Positions 10,012 through 23,227 of a DNA stretch of 60,000 nucleotides are shown here, piece by piece. Position 1 is the stretch's first letter, and each line of letters opens with the position of its first letter. Under the pieces are notes generated by a model. It had not been told where the DNA came from. It ran no database searches and was given only the letters and a program-made list of their open reading frames with translations. The DNA comes from Bolinopsis microptera (Eukaryota > Ctenophora > Tentaculata > Lobata > Bolinopsidae). The stretch is taken from positions 12,879,182 to 12,939,181 of the forward strand of contig NC_087074.1 of assembly GCF_026151205.1 (NCBI RefSeq). The letters are read 5' to 3'. The translations under genes were made by a program, and so were the position numbers.

Positions 10012-13000
10012 CTGAATATGTGAATATTTGTATCATACTCTGAATATTTGTATCATACTCTTGATAAACGCTCAATCTCAATCTTCGAATCACAATATCC
10101 GCCAAAATATGATGCATATTATCAAAGAAAACATTAGCTGATATATGAGCAATAACTGAAAACACAGTATCATACTAATGATCAAGAATTATCCGTGACA
10201 AAGTATTATAATTCAGAGACGAAAACTCGCTATTAAGCCATGTTTGGAGCGGTTGATAATATTGAATATGGGATAAAGTGTATAATTAAACCACTGTTTC
10301 AAAAACCAATTAATACTGCTTTGCACTAAAAGGGACGAGACTCGGAATTGCAATTAATCTAATCTTGTATCAAGCAAGCAACGTGGTGAGACATGAATGA
10401 TCTTATAGAAACTGCAGCTTTATATTAAAATTGCGTACGTCAGTATGTGTTTCCATCGGTCGATTGAAAAATTGGTTGAAAAGTTTGTGAGATTATCATT
10501 AAGACGATCGAAATATAACATATGTGGCTGATAGAAATCTCTATTGTTTTCTAGCTTTGCTTCAAGGACGATCAAGAACTACAAAGCAATACATCGTTAC
10601 ACTGTGAACAATAAGATCTCATGGAAAATAAAAAAATTGATTTATATGTCTTAGATTTCCTATTTTCGAACACCTCTAAAGATTTGCTCTAAGTTTTTAG
10701 GGGATTAGGGGGCCAGATGTTAACTAAAGATATTATTGCTTAGCTAATCTGATGTCCTAACGATTTCAAATCATTCAAAGTTTAGGCTGCTCTACGTATT
10801 AAAGAATTGACGAACAAAACTTTTTTTTTGCCGTGTTGGTTATGAAAGAACCGTTAGCAAAACGAAACAACCGGGTGATAAAGTGAGTCATCAGAGAGAA
10901 CAATCAATAAGCCAGCAGTTTGTGCAATGGCGAAGAGATAATGATCAAACAAAGCAATAAGATATTATATTAAAGCTTATCATTCCCTTAGTTAACATTT
11001 ATTTGACATTTTCGCGCGCAACTCATTAGTCATGTTTTGGTGGGCCTAAACATGTTTGATATGTAATATCTTCATAGCATCAACCGTAGTAGTGGGCTTT
11101 ATCGTGGTGCAATCTACTAATCCTCAATCCTGACTGCAATCGGGAGCAAACAATTTGTATAAAGGTCGAAGAGGCAAATTTGACAAAGAAGTTAAATATT
11201 AAGCGATGAAAAATTTAAAGATGGCGACATGCACCGAGAAAGTATATATCCTACAAAAGTGCTCGTTGGGTAAACCATGACACTTGGCAAGCTCATAACT
11301 GTACGGGTAATAATTCATATTATGGAGATAAATCTGCATGCAAAAGCTGTTATTCGTAAACTATTTTTTAAATTTTTGGTGTGTTCACTTTGCATCATAA
11401 ATATCATGGATATTTCTTATTTATTCTTTATTCTTGGATTATTGAACTTGTGAATATAATTGTTCAGGATGTTACAGAAGGATAACGTTTCCCAACCGCG
11501 AATGAATATGTACGTGGGACTATCTCTGGTAATTTCCAACGTTAAGGGGCAGGAGGTTCTTATATATGATCTGTTGTCACGTGACACATAAACTATAAAC
11601 TTATTAAATCTGTACAGAGTTTAAACAAGCCACATCAAACGAATATACACAAATGAATAATGAGGTCCCGAGTCGGAGAAACGTTCAAGCCAGCGAAAAT
11701 AAATCAAAATACGAATAATCGCCATAGCAACTCATAGTTTCTGAAGTGTTAAATGAAAAGAGAACTACGGAACACTGTCATATAGCTGGTAACCAAGACA
11801 ATTTAACAATTGTTCAACATAGAATAATGAAGTCCTCTTCTCCATACTAAATACTCCACGAGTATTGAGTATTCCACAGTTCAAAGCAGTGAAACATGAC
11901 GTAATTACAGTGCACCAGCTCACAATTCTTCAGAGAGTACACTGAACAGTGAACAGTGTGATGCACCTTCTCATTTCATGGAGCAACAGTAAATAGTGAT
12001 GTGGAAACAATTGACGTGAACAATCGATCGTAACTGCTCGATGTTGAGAAATTAAGAATTACGAAAACACAGCATAGTGGAGGTTCAAATCATGAATAAA
12101 CATATGAAGATTAAGTGAGAAACGAAAGCATATCCGCAACGAAGTGTTGTGGTTCGACTAGCTGTTGATTAAACAATTCAGATTGGTTAATGCGTTTAGC
12201 TGAGATTGTTGACTTCAAGATCGTACGTGTTTTATAGCCATATTCGTTATAAACTCTACCAACGTCTTACATTTAAGATACAACTCCAATGAATCTATAA
12301 TTGTTTTATAGCGAATATATCAGATCGAGAATTTTTTAAACCAACCAATATCATAATATTAATATAACCAAACCTCAGCAACTGTGGTGATTTGGTCACC
12401 ACATTTACAGCAATTATCTTGCTAACAAACCGATGCCTCTAATATTATGAGGAATTAGATTTGGGGAACCGGTGTGCAGTTTTTAAGGACCTGGTTCCTG
12501 CAACTTAGCACCAGAGAAGAGGGGACACCTGGGCCCAGAGGACCTGGGCCCTGGACCCCCTGTAGTACATTATAGGTCAGGATATAAATAAATAAATATG
12601 GCCAGGTGTGCTCGCACATACAAATGAGCAGCAGTACTTTATAACTGTAGAGAGTAATGGTTATTACAGTGTAGCATGATTCTGATACAGAGTGGTTTAT
12701 TAACATTAGCTCGCTCACAACACCTCAGTAGCAAATGCAATTAAAACTGGTCACTATTACTAATCCTCGACTCCCGGTTCTCACGCAGGAAGCACAAAAG
12801 TTTTGACTGGCAAAAACTCATCTGATTCGGCTGAATGAGCACTAACTGACCGGGATGGAAAGTAGAATTTGATGCGGTGTGGATATAACAAACACTACAG
12901 ATCACTACTGGTAATGCACGGCAAGCTTTACTGTGTAGGATACAATAACAATGCACTCTTGCTGTCCGGAAATGTCAGTGTAACGGTGCTTTTGTTACTT

Positions 13001-13707
13001 TGTGCTATTTTGACAGGTCCAATGGTGTGACGACTACATTATCAGGTGCTAGACTCATTCTTTATCTTATAGCGCAGGATTGATATCGATAACATTAAGT
13101 AATTGCTCAAAATAACAATTACATTGGGTTAGGTGCTATGTAATTGTGAAAAAATGGGCTTTGAGACGATTTTGCAAGAAGTAGCTTAAATGTAAGACTC
13201 AACAAGCATTCCTAAATCGATTGCATCTAATTTGCTCCTTCATAAAATAGAACAATTATATTTTCAAATTTGGAGTTTTGTAACACCCTGTAAGTTAATC
13301 TTAATTTTTTATGAAATACTCTATGCTTCTATGGGAGAATGAGATCAACATACTTTATCAACATTGGTGCAAGGGGAGGAAGACGAAAAATAAGAAACTG
13401 CTAACGATAACATGATCATATCTACAAAACAGCTCTGTATCAACTTGCTGACAGAGGAGATTGGGAGTCTATGATTATAAAGATGATAATATCTTTATCT
13501 ATAAATAACTTCTCGCGCTCATTGTATCCTTCCATATAGAAATTTATAGGCAGTATACAGAGTATGATCATTGTCGAAAGCTGCCAACCATCACTTACGA
13601 GAATTATTGTCCAATGCAATAATAATGTTTTGAGATAACCGCAGTTTACTTAAACTGGCATGGTATCGTAATATAAGTTTATGTACTTATAACTTTCATA
13701 ATTTGAC

Positions 13708-13798
13708 TTACTGGGCGGCACTCAGCCTGTTATTCCGCCAAATCTCTATTCTCATATGAATATGAACATAAATATAATAGCCTGGGGTCCCCAGGTAA
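13708..13798. mobile_element. TTAC-end MITE, copy 1
   Basis: 91 bp starting TTACTGGGCGGCACTCAGCC and ending GGTCCCCAGGTAA. The flanks are aatttgac and aattttac, an 8-bp target duplication with one mismatch. The internal TCCGCC...AATCTCT motif is shared with the other copies. Confidence 0.85.
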
Positions 13799-15575
13799 AA
13801 TTTTACCAAATATAAAATATAAAATGGTGATAGAAATAAAAAGCTACACAGTATGCTGCTTTTTTATTCTGGTCAGGATTGAGGACACGGCAGCTAATAT
13901 GACCATGAGCCATTAGCAAATAAATGTGATCAGAATATTGGTTCAGACTGTCACAAAGTGAACATACTATACTACAACTACTGCAGGCGACCACATTGGA
14001 GTTTAACAATATACTTACATACGGCGAATACATAAGAGAGATAAATGAGATATGAGTAGGCGACGAACATGCATTCATCCAGCAATTGTATCACAGTGCA
14101 AGAGCCTCTTGCTTGTTATTAAAAAATGTTTCGTCACGAAAATACCGTGTATTTTAATACATGGTTCGACATAAATACCATGTATTTTGGGGCAGTCGAA
14201 CAATGTAAAAGGAACCCAAAAAGCACTGCACTGCGATTAACTCAAACTTGTTATATAATACGCGATAAGCTTAAGTACGTTATAAACGATAAAAATTAAC
14301 TTTAATTAACTTTAATGCTTTTAACATAATACTTTTAACATAATACTTTTAATTAAGTTTAATAACACATCTGAAGTTGGAGATAAAGTTTTTATGAGCG
14401 AGCTTCGAAATTAACAATTTTCTCCATCGTACAATCCTTCTAGAACTTGAAAATTTCGACAACACCAAAATAGGATAACACTCATTACATAGTGATTGTA
14501 GAATGAAATGGTAACAAAAATTGAGGTGAACAACAAACAAAATGTACTGTAGACACGTTTTACACTTTGTTAATGAGCTAACTTATTTGGGTTACACGTC
14601 TTGTTACTGTGATGACGTACACTTTTACAGTTTACTAGATATCAAGATGTATTTAACGTTAACAATTCATTATGATGAAGGATATGCGACGAGATACCAG
14701 CGGGATTTATATTTACTTCTGTGTTTGACATTTTAACGTTTGAGATATGTTAGAAACTAAAAACCTTGATCATTGTTCAATGGTTTTATTTAAGAATTCA
14801 GATATTGAGTCACTAATAGACCGGTAACGATGCTAGCAACTAATTCAGAATATAAAAAATCCAATATTTTATAGTTAAGTAGTTATACTATCGAACCACC
14901 ACCAGTGCCTTTATAGATATAGGTTCAAAAATCGATGTCACGACTTTCTGGAAACATCACCTTACTACCAGGTTATCTGTTGAGCAGAGCTGTCGAGCAA
15001 AAAACAATAACAGACTAATGAGGCATGGGGGTCGGCCGAGGTGGGAGGGGTTTTAGTGGCCCACGAAATACAAATACCAATCATACCTTACCTGGACGTT
15101 TCGCCGGACACTAACGTCATGACAAAATAATAGTGCACCTCTCGCGTGATGCATCTTTCATCAATGAGATATTACAGTTCTAGTTGTCATTTTACCTTTT
15201 CACTCATACTGGATCTCCGTTCTAATAAAGAAAATGACAAAGTTATGAAAATGTGACGTTATGTTTATTTGTAGGCACAGTTGCAACTTATACTGACTGA
15301 CTCTTTCAAGTCAAAACCTCCTCGTTTATAAGAATATAGTGAGAATATATATCATAGGGAACAATTTATCCTAAGGTTGATTAGACTATAGAAACAGTTC
15401 AGAAAATTTCAATATTTGGTTCTAGGGAAAGATCAGAAAAAAGCAAGGAGATGGTCAAAATATCAATAAGGCCAGGATAAGCGGTAAAAATCAAAATGGA
15501 AAAATCGGAACAAGGCTAGGATAAGATCAGATCACGTTCCAATTTCCAGGTGCTCGGTTGATTTTTAAGTTTTTA

Positions 15576-15662
15576 TTACCTGGGGACCTTCGGCTTAGTG
15601 TTCACAATAAACACAATTGATTGAAGATATGGCGGAATGACAGGCTGAGCGCCGGCCAGTAA
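15576..15662. mobile_element. TTAC-end MITE, copy 2
   Basis: 87 bp starting TTACCTGGGGACC and ending in GCCGGCCAGTAA, opposite in orientation to copy 1. The flanks are agttttta and agtttata, an 8-bp duplication with one mismatch. This is one of the more diverged copies. Confidence 0.85.
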
Positions 15663-15802
15663 AGTTTATAATACTTCTTACTGCAGATCAGAGACATACC
15701 TGAGATAATCAACAGAATGCTTAAACATTTTTTCTATAATGGCGATAAATCACGATGCATATTGCATAGTCATATAACAATAACACAATTGTATACCATT
15801 GA

Positions 15803-15945
15803 TGTTTCTTTTGTTCAAATTTCTGATTGTTTCTGAATAGACTCGGTGAAGACAGATTCTACAGAAATAAATAAATTTAAATTCCATAAGAACCTGTCTT
15901 AAATGAGTCTATTCAGAAACAATCCGAAATTTGAATGAAAGAAAA
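15803..15945. repeat. inverted repeat, arms about 41 bp
   Basis: Arm 15803-15844 (ending CTGAATAGACTC) matches the reverse complement of 15905-15945 with few differences. A 12-bp direct copy of gtataccattga lies outside the arms near 15791 and 15987. Probably a decayed short inverted-repeat element. Confidence 0.75.
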
Positions 15946-17554
15946 TCAAATCATGAGACTCAAGAACACTACACGAATCCACTAGTGTATACCATTGACA
16001 TTGCCACATTATTCAGGCGTTATTCAATCCATTGTTGAGCTAAAACAATACATAAGGCAGGTATGAAGTACTACTAATAATATAAATTGCACAACATGAA
16101 CCACCATTAATATTACCTGTCAATCTTTCATTACATCCAAAGTCAATTAAATTATTCACCAAGACTCTCCTCAAAGTACGAACTAACGCAAAATTTGTAT
16201 TACAAAAAATGTTTATTACTTCTAGTTCTACTACTATACAGGCTGAAAAATGGGCGGAGTGACTTTAATAAAAAGCAATCACAGAATGGCTTTCGATCTT
16301 TATTCATATTAAAGCATAAAAGGATTGAAATGTTGGCCTGGAGGACGGGAGCTACACTTACAGATATTCAGTGAAGAAGAAGACCCATAAATCCAAACGA
16401 TTCTAATTAATCATTTGATCCTAATTTATAGCTGTCCAAATATTTTTTGACGATTTCATTTTCAAAATGCTGGTTTCAAAGCTTTAATTTTAGAAATTAT
16501 CTAAAAATTCTTCATATCATAGCTTATAATCCTGGTCAATTTCAAAATATGCTTAAATATAAAAGCTTTTTTTTGCCTATATCAAGTGTAAATATGCTGC
16601 ACTTTGCCAGTTGGTATTTTTGATCATATTCCACTTGATGTCGTTGTATTAATCAAAGCTTTCCGTTCACATCTTTAACAGTTAGGCTTTTCGCACGCGG
16701 TTAAATTGGAACACAATACATCTCCATTCCTTCTTTTACTTTCATCGACTTTTCGATAGAGCTTATGTTAGTTGTAACATTAATAGGACGGAAATTAAAT
16801 AAAAATTCCTCCAGCGACCGGGGATCACAGTCAATCACTGGTGCAAAAATAATGAGTGAGACAGAAAACACAGGAGAGAAAGCGTTATACTTTTATAGTG
16901 TTACACATTCAGAAAAGGAGTAACAGATTCGAGAAAAAAGCACGGAAACCGCTTGATGCTCACATTTCAGAATTACTCTAAAACAGATTGTTGCCTTGCT
17001 GGTAAAGGAACCACATACCTGGTACTCACCGCCTGAAACTGTATTGAGTAAGTTTAAGGAATGTGTTTCTGCGTTTTGTTCCACGTAGTTATATATTAAT
17101 CGTACTCGTAACACACTATCCTGGCAAAGCAGTTTACACGAGGAGAAGATGGTCAATGTTCATGAGAATAACATTGATAAACCTGCACTTATTTGACATG
17201 TGATTTATTTATTCCGGTATTTTTGTAGTTCACACTTCTTTACCAGCGATAGACTTGTATTTGAACTAACAAAGAATAACACGACGTTTAAGCAAAAGTA
17301 CCTCAATTTCCGGTAATCTACAACAAAACAATGTTTAATAACTTAACAAAAATAACTTAAAAGAAATAACAATATTTGCAGCCCGAACTTTTATTTAATT
17401 ACCATTTTGAAAGCGTAAACGTATTGATATTTAATTGTGTATAATTATAATTTAATTGTGTATTACTGAAATATTAATTTGATTTCAATGCTTCCACTTC
17501 TATGACTGTAATAAGATATCAAAAAGAAGCCTATAAGAATCTTGAAGTTCTACA

Positions 17555-17933
17555 GGGGGGAGCCAAGTGGATATTTGTAGATATTTGTAGATTAATGTAG
17601 AATGGATAATCCACGAAAAAACTGGATGACATTCTACAAATTTATACATTTATCTCCAAAAATTCAGTAGAATTTCTGGGCACATATTTGGGATTACATT
17701 TTTTGTAGATAAATGTAGATATTTGTAGATTATTGTCAATGGATAATTCACGAAAATTCTACAAATTCTACAAATTTATCTCCAAAAATTCAGTAGAATT
17801 TCTGGGCACATATTTGAGATATACATTTTTTGTAGATAAATGTAGATATTTGTAGATTATTGTAATGGATAATTCACGAAAAAAGTGGATGACATTATCC
17901 AAATATCTACAAATATCCACTTGGCTCCCCCCC
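17555..17933. mobile_element. G-capped MITE with 6-bp target duplication
   Basis: The 379-bp element begins with a run of six G and then AGCCAAGTGGATATTTGTAG, and ends with the inverted complement and a run of seven C. The flanks are both TCTACA (17549-17554 and 17934-17939). Inside, about 115 bp is repeated directly with a 126-bp period (for example from 17651 and 17777). No coding capacity. The superfamily is not assigned. Confidence 0.85.
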
Positions 17934-18096
17934 TCTACAGCCCCTTTTGAAATTCTACAGACTTAAAGAATTTTCGATCAAATCACAAAATAGTCCTTTG
18001 ATTTTAAGGGACTCCGATCTCGACTCAGATTTTAGGTTACTCAAAGTTGTACATTGAGTCTGAAACATTTCACCAGTATGTAACACTCGCTCCAAT

Positions 18097-18617
18097 CTAC
18101 AAAGTGGTCAGAGATATGGGAATCTTATCGTCTAACGTCCACTCGAAACTGCTGACGGCGACTAGACAGGAATCATCCTCCACATCTGACGGTCTCTCGT
18201 AGAGTGGCTTGTTAATACCCTGTATGCTGAGGAGTTGCAGTTCCGCGTCCGTCACACCCATTTCCTGAGGGGAGGGAATTAGGATCACTGCAGTTTAAAA
18301 AAATAAAAAACCAGTGTAATAAACCAATCGATGATCAGAACGAACATAAACTTACTCGAAAAAAACTTAATCGAAAATCAAAGACTTTTGGCTGACAAAA
18401 ATTAGGAAAAATCAGTTTCCTAAAATTAACCTCGTCAGAATCGTCAGTAAATTCGTCCTCCCCCTCTTCGCTGCCACTGTCATCCTCTTCTCCTTCGTCT
18501 TTTTCATCCACGTCTTCTATAGCTAACCTCTGATCCTCCATTGGGGGTGGTGTTATCAACAGAGAGGTTCGGTTACCAAACGTCGTCCCTTTCTTCACGC
18601 AATCCATATAGTGCTGT
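18097..18617 (-). CDS. last two exons of an acidic protein of unknown function
   Basis: Exon 18431-18617 (one base plus 62 codons) joins in phase to terminal exon 18097-18264 (55 codons plus TAG). The donor is GAG|gttaat and the acceptor follows ccctcccctcag. The peptide starts QHYMDCVKKGTTFGNRT, passes through a strongly acidic tract (DEKDEGEEDDSGSEEGEDE) and ends in FEWTLDDKIPISLTTL. A start at the internal ATG (18606) is possible, but the acceptor directly before the exon suggests more exons upstream that I could not locate. Acidic linkers next to short conserved termini occur in nuclear and axonemal proteins alike. I do not recognise the family. Confidence 0.65.
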
Positions 18618-20889
18618 CTGAAATATGTGTTCGGTGGTTAACATTTGAACAGTAAAACAATAATTATGTTGATTGAGTGATTAGTTTACTGAAATAGCAC
18701 TGTCTCAATTCTCAGGCGCGAGTGCTAAATCCGATACAAATAGGTTGTTTTGAATTTTCCAATCTCATCGAAATGTGAAATTTTAATTTCAAACCAACGC
18801 ACGAATCAGACTTGGATATTACTTGATATTACTATTTTATTACTCGCTCCCAGCTGGTGACGAGAGGTAAATTATAACTTGAGTAAAATGGCTGGAGTAT
18901 ATGATAATTTGGGCAGACTCTTCATAATGTTATGGCAATTCTATGATCATCATGTTATACTCTTTACAGCCTTCGAGTACACGCGCATTTGCAGTTCAGC
19001 TTTTAGAATTAGATGAAACTCGTTTTAATTTTTTTTCTCAAGAACATTCGATATATCGTTAATTGGTCAAATTACTCTTTAATCAAACCAGTCGGTCACT
19101 AAATTAAAATACATTATAAAACTGACGAGGGTAGAGTTTTCCAATATGTTGCAAACAAAATGTAACCTTGAGTCGCACATGTAAATGATATGTATGTTGT
19201 ACAATCTTAATGTATATGCTGTGAATGAACCCTTGGTGTGAAAGTTACGTCATTTGAATTAACCATCATATCATCGGCGGACTTTTCAAAAGATTAATAG
19301 TTCTTGGTAACTTTTGTACTGACTTTTGGTATGATTAGATGATAAACACTTCATGTAACAGTGATACATGTAACATGAGAGCATAAACCAGGGAATATTG
19401 TCCATTCTTTACTGTCTACTAAATTTCCTACCCTCATAACGAAGCGACTAGCGAGACTTTTTGAAAACTATGTCAGCCTATACTATAAAACCAGTCGCAA
19501 AATTTGAAGGAATAAAATCCTCGTCCTATTTTTTATGTCTGATTTAATGATTCAGAGGACGCATTAATTCTTGAGCTGAAGTCAAATTTTGATGTGGCCA
19601 CTTAGAACACATATAAATATTCAGACAAACATTTTCAAGCATTCGCCATTCATTAAAATTAAATCATTGATTTATAGCTTGGCGCTATCTTTCTAAGTTT
19701 CTATAACGGGAGATGCTATGCCGAATTTTTACTCCATTAATCACTGAGGTGTGTACTTTTATAGCTTTACTGTATTGATTCCAAGTGGTTGATTAGACAT
19801 CATAAATCATTCATCAACCATACTATACCGTTCATATCGCATGATAAACAATATGGTTCTTAAAATGTTAAACCACGAAAAGAATTAGATAGAATTGAAA
19901 TTATGAAAAGGTAATTGTGCATGTTTTTTGTTTTGAAAGTGCTTATTGCCACAATTTAACCGATATTCTGATCATGCTAGTTTTTAGATAACATATTAGA
20001 CCTTCACACTGCAGGAGAAAAGGTACTCTCTGTAAAGTGATGGTTAAGGCGCCTGGCTGATCGAGGCGATTTATTGCAACTTTCTCTTTTGTCTTGCAGG
20101 TAAAATCAAACCTTTAGTCGCACTCGCACGCAGTACGACGCATATAGTGTACGAAGTGCATATTGTAAAAGTGGAGAAAAATCACATGTTATGCGGTACA
20201 CCCTGTATATGCACGATCATCATTCATCATATCAGCCGACATAAATCAGCTATGCCTTTAGCGTTCATTTTACATTCCGCTTTGTTCCTTTGGTCAGTAT
20301 TATTAAAGTACCACTTTAAGTTTAACTGATTATCGTCCATGTTGAGAAAATAGATGTTGGAGTTTTAGTTATTGTTGCACGCAGGAAAGCTTCAAATTTA
20401 AAACAGTTGAAATCTTTTAACTAATTATCTAGTTGTCCTTTTGGCTATTTTAGTACCTGGCAAGTATTTAGATTTAATCTTTTATCTTATCTGTTGCCTT
20501 TTCGCGGTAATCAGAAACTATAAGTCTCCTGATACCTCATTTAATGGACAAGCAGTGCGGCAGTTATTCTTATCTGGTCGTCAATAGCCATGGCAGGTAT
20601 TATAGTAAAGTAGTAAGCAAGATAGCAATGATAGCAATAGCAATAGTAGTCATGGTATTGGTAGTTAGTTGTCCGTGGAATTCGGCAAATTACATCTATC
20701 TACACTATTGAATTAGAGAAGGCGACTTCAAGAACCTTAATTCTATATGAGGACCATTTACGAACGCGGGTGTTCTTTAAATATGACAAGATAAAATCGG
20801 AAGATGGTTCATTGATATACAATTATTTGCTTCGGTAGCATTGTGCTCAGACTCAAATTAATAAATTATAGAAGTCAAAACATGATAAA

Positions 20890-20975
20890 TAGCTGCGTGG
20901 CTCAGTTGGTAAATCTTCCTGCTTGTTAATCGCGAGGTACCAGGTTCGATTCCAGCTGAGCTACCAGCCATAGGG
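20890..20975 (+). repeat. tRNA pseudogene or SINE head
   Basis: The sequence has an A box (TGGCTCAGTTGG) and a B box (GGTTCGATTCC) at tRNA spacing, and ends GAGCTACCA. The acceptor stem pairs in only five of seven positions, and the D and anticodon stems are broken, so a working tRNA is unlikely. The tail gagctaccagcca is shared with the retroposon near 22473, which suggests a tRNA-derived SINE family. Confidence 0.6.
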
Positions 20976-21777
20976 TGAGCTACTTTTAGATTATCAAAAA
21001 ATCTAAAAGTAATCATTAGTCGAAAATTGGGAACAGTTTTTCATCTGCATGAACGTTTCTTGGAAAATTATCCCAGCTCTATGCTTCGGCAATGGTACTT
21101 TTGTGGCTAAAGACACGATTTTCAAAGACAATAATTACGGCAAAAAGGAGAGCAAATTGTCGATTACGATTTTTCAAGTCGAGTCTCGGAAAATTAACTC
21201 GCTTAGTTTCTCACCTCACTCCTAGAATTGTGCTCTGCAGGAGATTATTTTCTCAGCACTGAAAAAAAAATGTTCAATTTTTCAACTCTTGGACTAACCA
21301 ATATTTGTAATTGTATTCGAATTGGTTTTAAAGAGTATAGTCTTGAAACGATCATCATAAGCATTTGCATTTTTCAGTGGACACATGTGACATGACTCGG
21401 ATGTTCGTTTACCATTCTTAAATTTTAATTTATTTGGTAAATCTGTGGAAGTTTGTACTGCAAAAGTTCAAATGTCTGCTTTTCGTTCAAGTGCATGTGT
21501 TGTTTAATCAATTCGCAGTTATAATCCGTTACCGATTTAATATGTATTTGCGATCTATATTAATCCCCCTGATATAGGCGAGTTTGGGCCCAAGCTCATC
21601 AATATCAATATTTATCTAAAATTGATATATTATATCAATTGGGGTTTATTATGGCTTCTAAAGTTCTAAGATACCGTATCTTAGTACTATATATAAAGCG
21701 AGACGATATAGGTCGTCGAAAAGTGTTTCGATAATTTAACAAAATTAGCAGAAAAATGTTTTAAAATTTATAAAAAA

Positions 21778-21857
21778 ATCCCGGTTCGGTCCCGGTGAAA
21801 ATTCTGCATTTTAGCCGGGACCGGGACCAGGATTAAGCCGGGATCCCGGACGAACCT
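21778..21857. repeat. CCCGG-rich palindromic repeat, copy 1
   Basis: Inverted blocks of CCCGGT and ACCGGG around an AT-rich centre (TCCCGGTTCGGTCCCGGT ... CCGGGACCGGGACCAGG). Four related copies lie at 45693, 46011, 56398 and 58858. Confidence 0.6.
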
Positions 21858-22462
21858 TGAACACAGGCCAGTGTATTGATAAACTGTTGAACCCTATTAG
21901 ATCTGATCTCTGCGAATGATGCGTTTCTTAATATTTGCGTTTCTTTATCTTCTGTTTAGGCTCATTGCTCTTAGTATAATAACAAATATATGATCTACAA
22001 CCGCATGGTGCATGACGGAACAGGTTTAAACATTTTGTAACGAGGAAAAGTCGATCAACTTGATATTATCAGTTGCGATCATGGCCACAACTCTCTATAA
22101 GTCATATCTTACTATATAGTATATATGAAGCGAGACGATATCTGAAACTATGGTTGGTGTAGCTAGTTGGGATAGTAAAGGAATTCTAGTTCCTACAAGT
22201 TGGGAATGAGGTTCACAGATCACCCTCTAAACCTACAAGGAAATATTTCCTGTAGATCCTTGATATATAAGCAACATTTGACAGAGGCATCTTGTGGAGT
22301 GAGTTATGTGCCCATCTTTGGCTAACTCGGTGAATGTCCTTGCTGTACGGCAGTGTTTAACAAGGAACTGAAACAGAGGGGTTCCGTTCAGGCCTTTCGC
22401 ACTTTGTTTCTGTCTGGTTCTAATATACCGTTTAAAATATAATATATATGTTTATATATCCG

Positions 22463-22818
22463 TACCATTTTAGCTGAGCTACCAGCCATGGAGTGAGCGT
22501 CGTTGACGCTCAGCTAAGGATTACGTGTGATCTATGCAGCCCCCCGGTACACTCAGCCGAATACCCGAGAAATCAAGTGTGAGGGTTGATTAATGAGGAG
22601 ATGCCCATTGCAGTAAAGTCTCGGGCGAAGAAAGTATGGTATTGGTACACACTACCTTATTAAGTGACCTTAACCGTCACGGCGTCACTGGCCTAATGTA
22701 TAATTGAATCCTTTGGCTTCCTATAATATTAATTGGCTGGTTACACTTGTGTAACAATGTGGCTGTTGTAATGTCCGAAGTAAAATAAAGTGTGAGATAA
22801 AAAATAAATAAATAAATA
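22463..22818 (+). mobile_element. SINE-like retroposon, 5' truncated
   Basis: It begins within the tRNA-like 3' region (GAGCTACCAGCCATGGAGTG) and runs to an AATAAATAAATAAAT tail. The combination of a tRNA-related start and an A-rich simple tail is typical of SINEs. Boundaries are approximate. Confidence 0.5.
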
Positions 22819-23227
22819 TGAAATTGTAGAAGATTGGGAATAACGCACCAGATGGCTTGACTTTTTAATCGAGGATCATTATGATACGACGAAGCTACGA
22901 ATTTTAAAAAGAAGTGATGCAGAACAAGTACAACACAGGTGCATGATAGTTCCGTTAGTTCCCCTCATCTTATACAACAATTTTCATTTTGTAGATCTGT
23001 AAATGATCACTGTATTCTGACTCACTACTCAGAAACAACATTTAGTAAAATTTAACAAAAGTTACCAATCTTACATTTTTTAGTCCTTGTCTACCGTCTG
23101 ATTTTACGATTTACAGATCACAAAATTTGGTGTCGTGATGTAGATACTTTGTACGTGAATAATGATATTTAATCTTGATCCATTTTTAGCGATGCAAACA
23201 GTATGATAAGGTAAAAGTAATGGAGGG

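Larger units (their letters stand above)
10012..18096. other. 8-kb gene-poor stretch
   Basis: No supported exons. It may contain the promoter and 5' untranslated exon of the gelsolin gene. It holds a 20-bp duplication at about 10020-10062, two copies of the TTAC-end MITE, the hairpin at 15803-15945 and the G-capped element at 17555-17933. A segment at about 12450-12600 ends in a TAAATAAATAAAT tail and could be a retroposon fragment, but no family is recognisable. Confidence 0.5.
18618..23227. other. gene-poor stretch with retroposon pieces
   Basis: No exon is supported. It holds a tRNA-like A-box fragment near 20036-20075 (GGTTAAGGCGCCTGGCTGAT), the tRNA-derived sequence at 20890-20975, a CCCGG-rich palindromic piece at 21778-21857 and a retroposon tail ending at 22818. 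A short sequence with AAGCGAGACGATAT occurs twice, near 21698 and 22127. Confidence 0.5.

Noticed and set aside
20890-20975. Functional tRNA gene
   Set aside because: A and B boxes are present, but D, anticodon and T stems do not pair properly.
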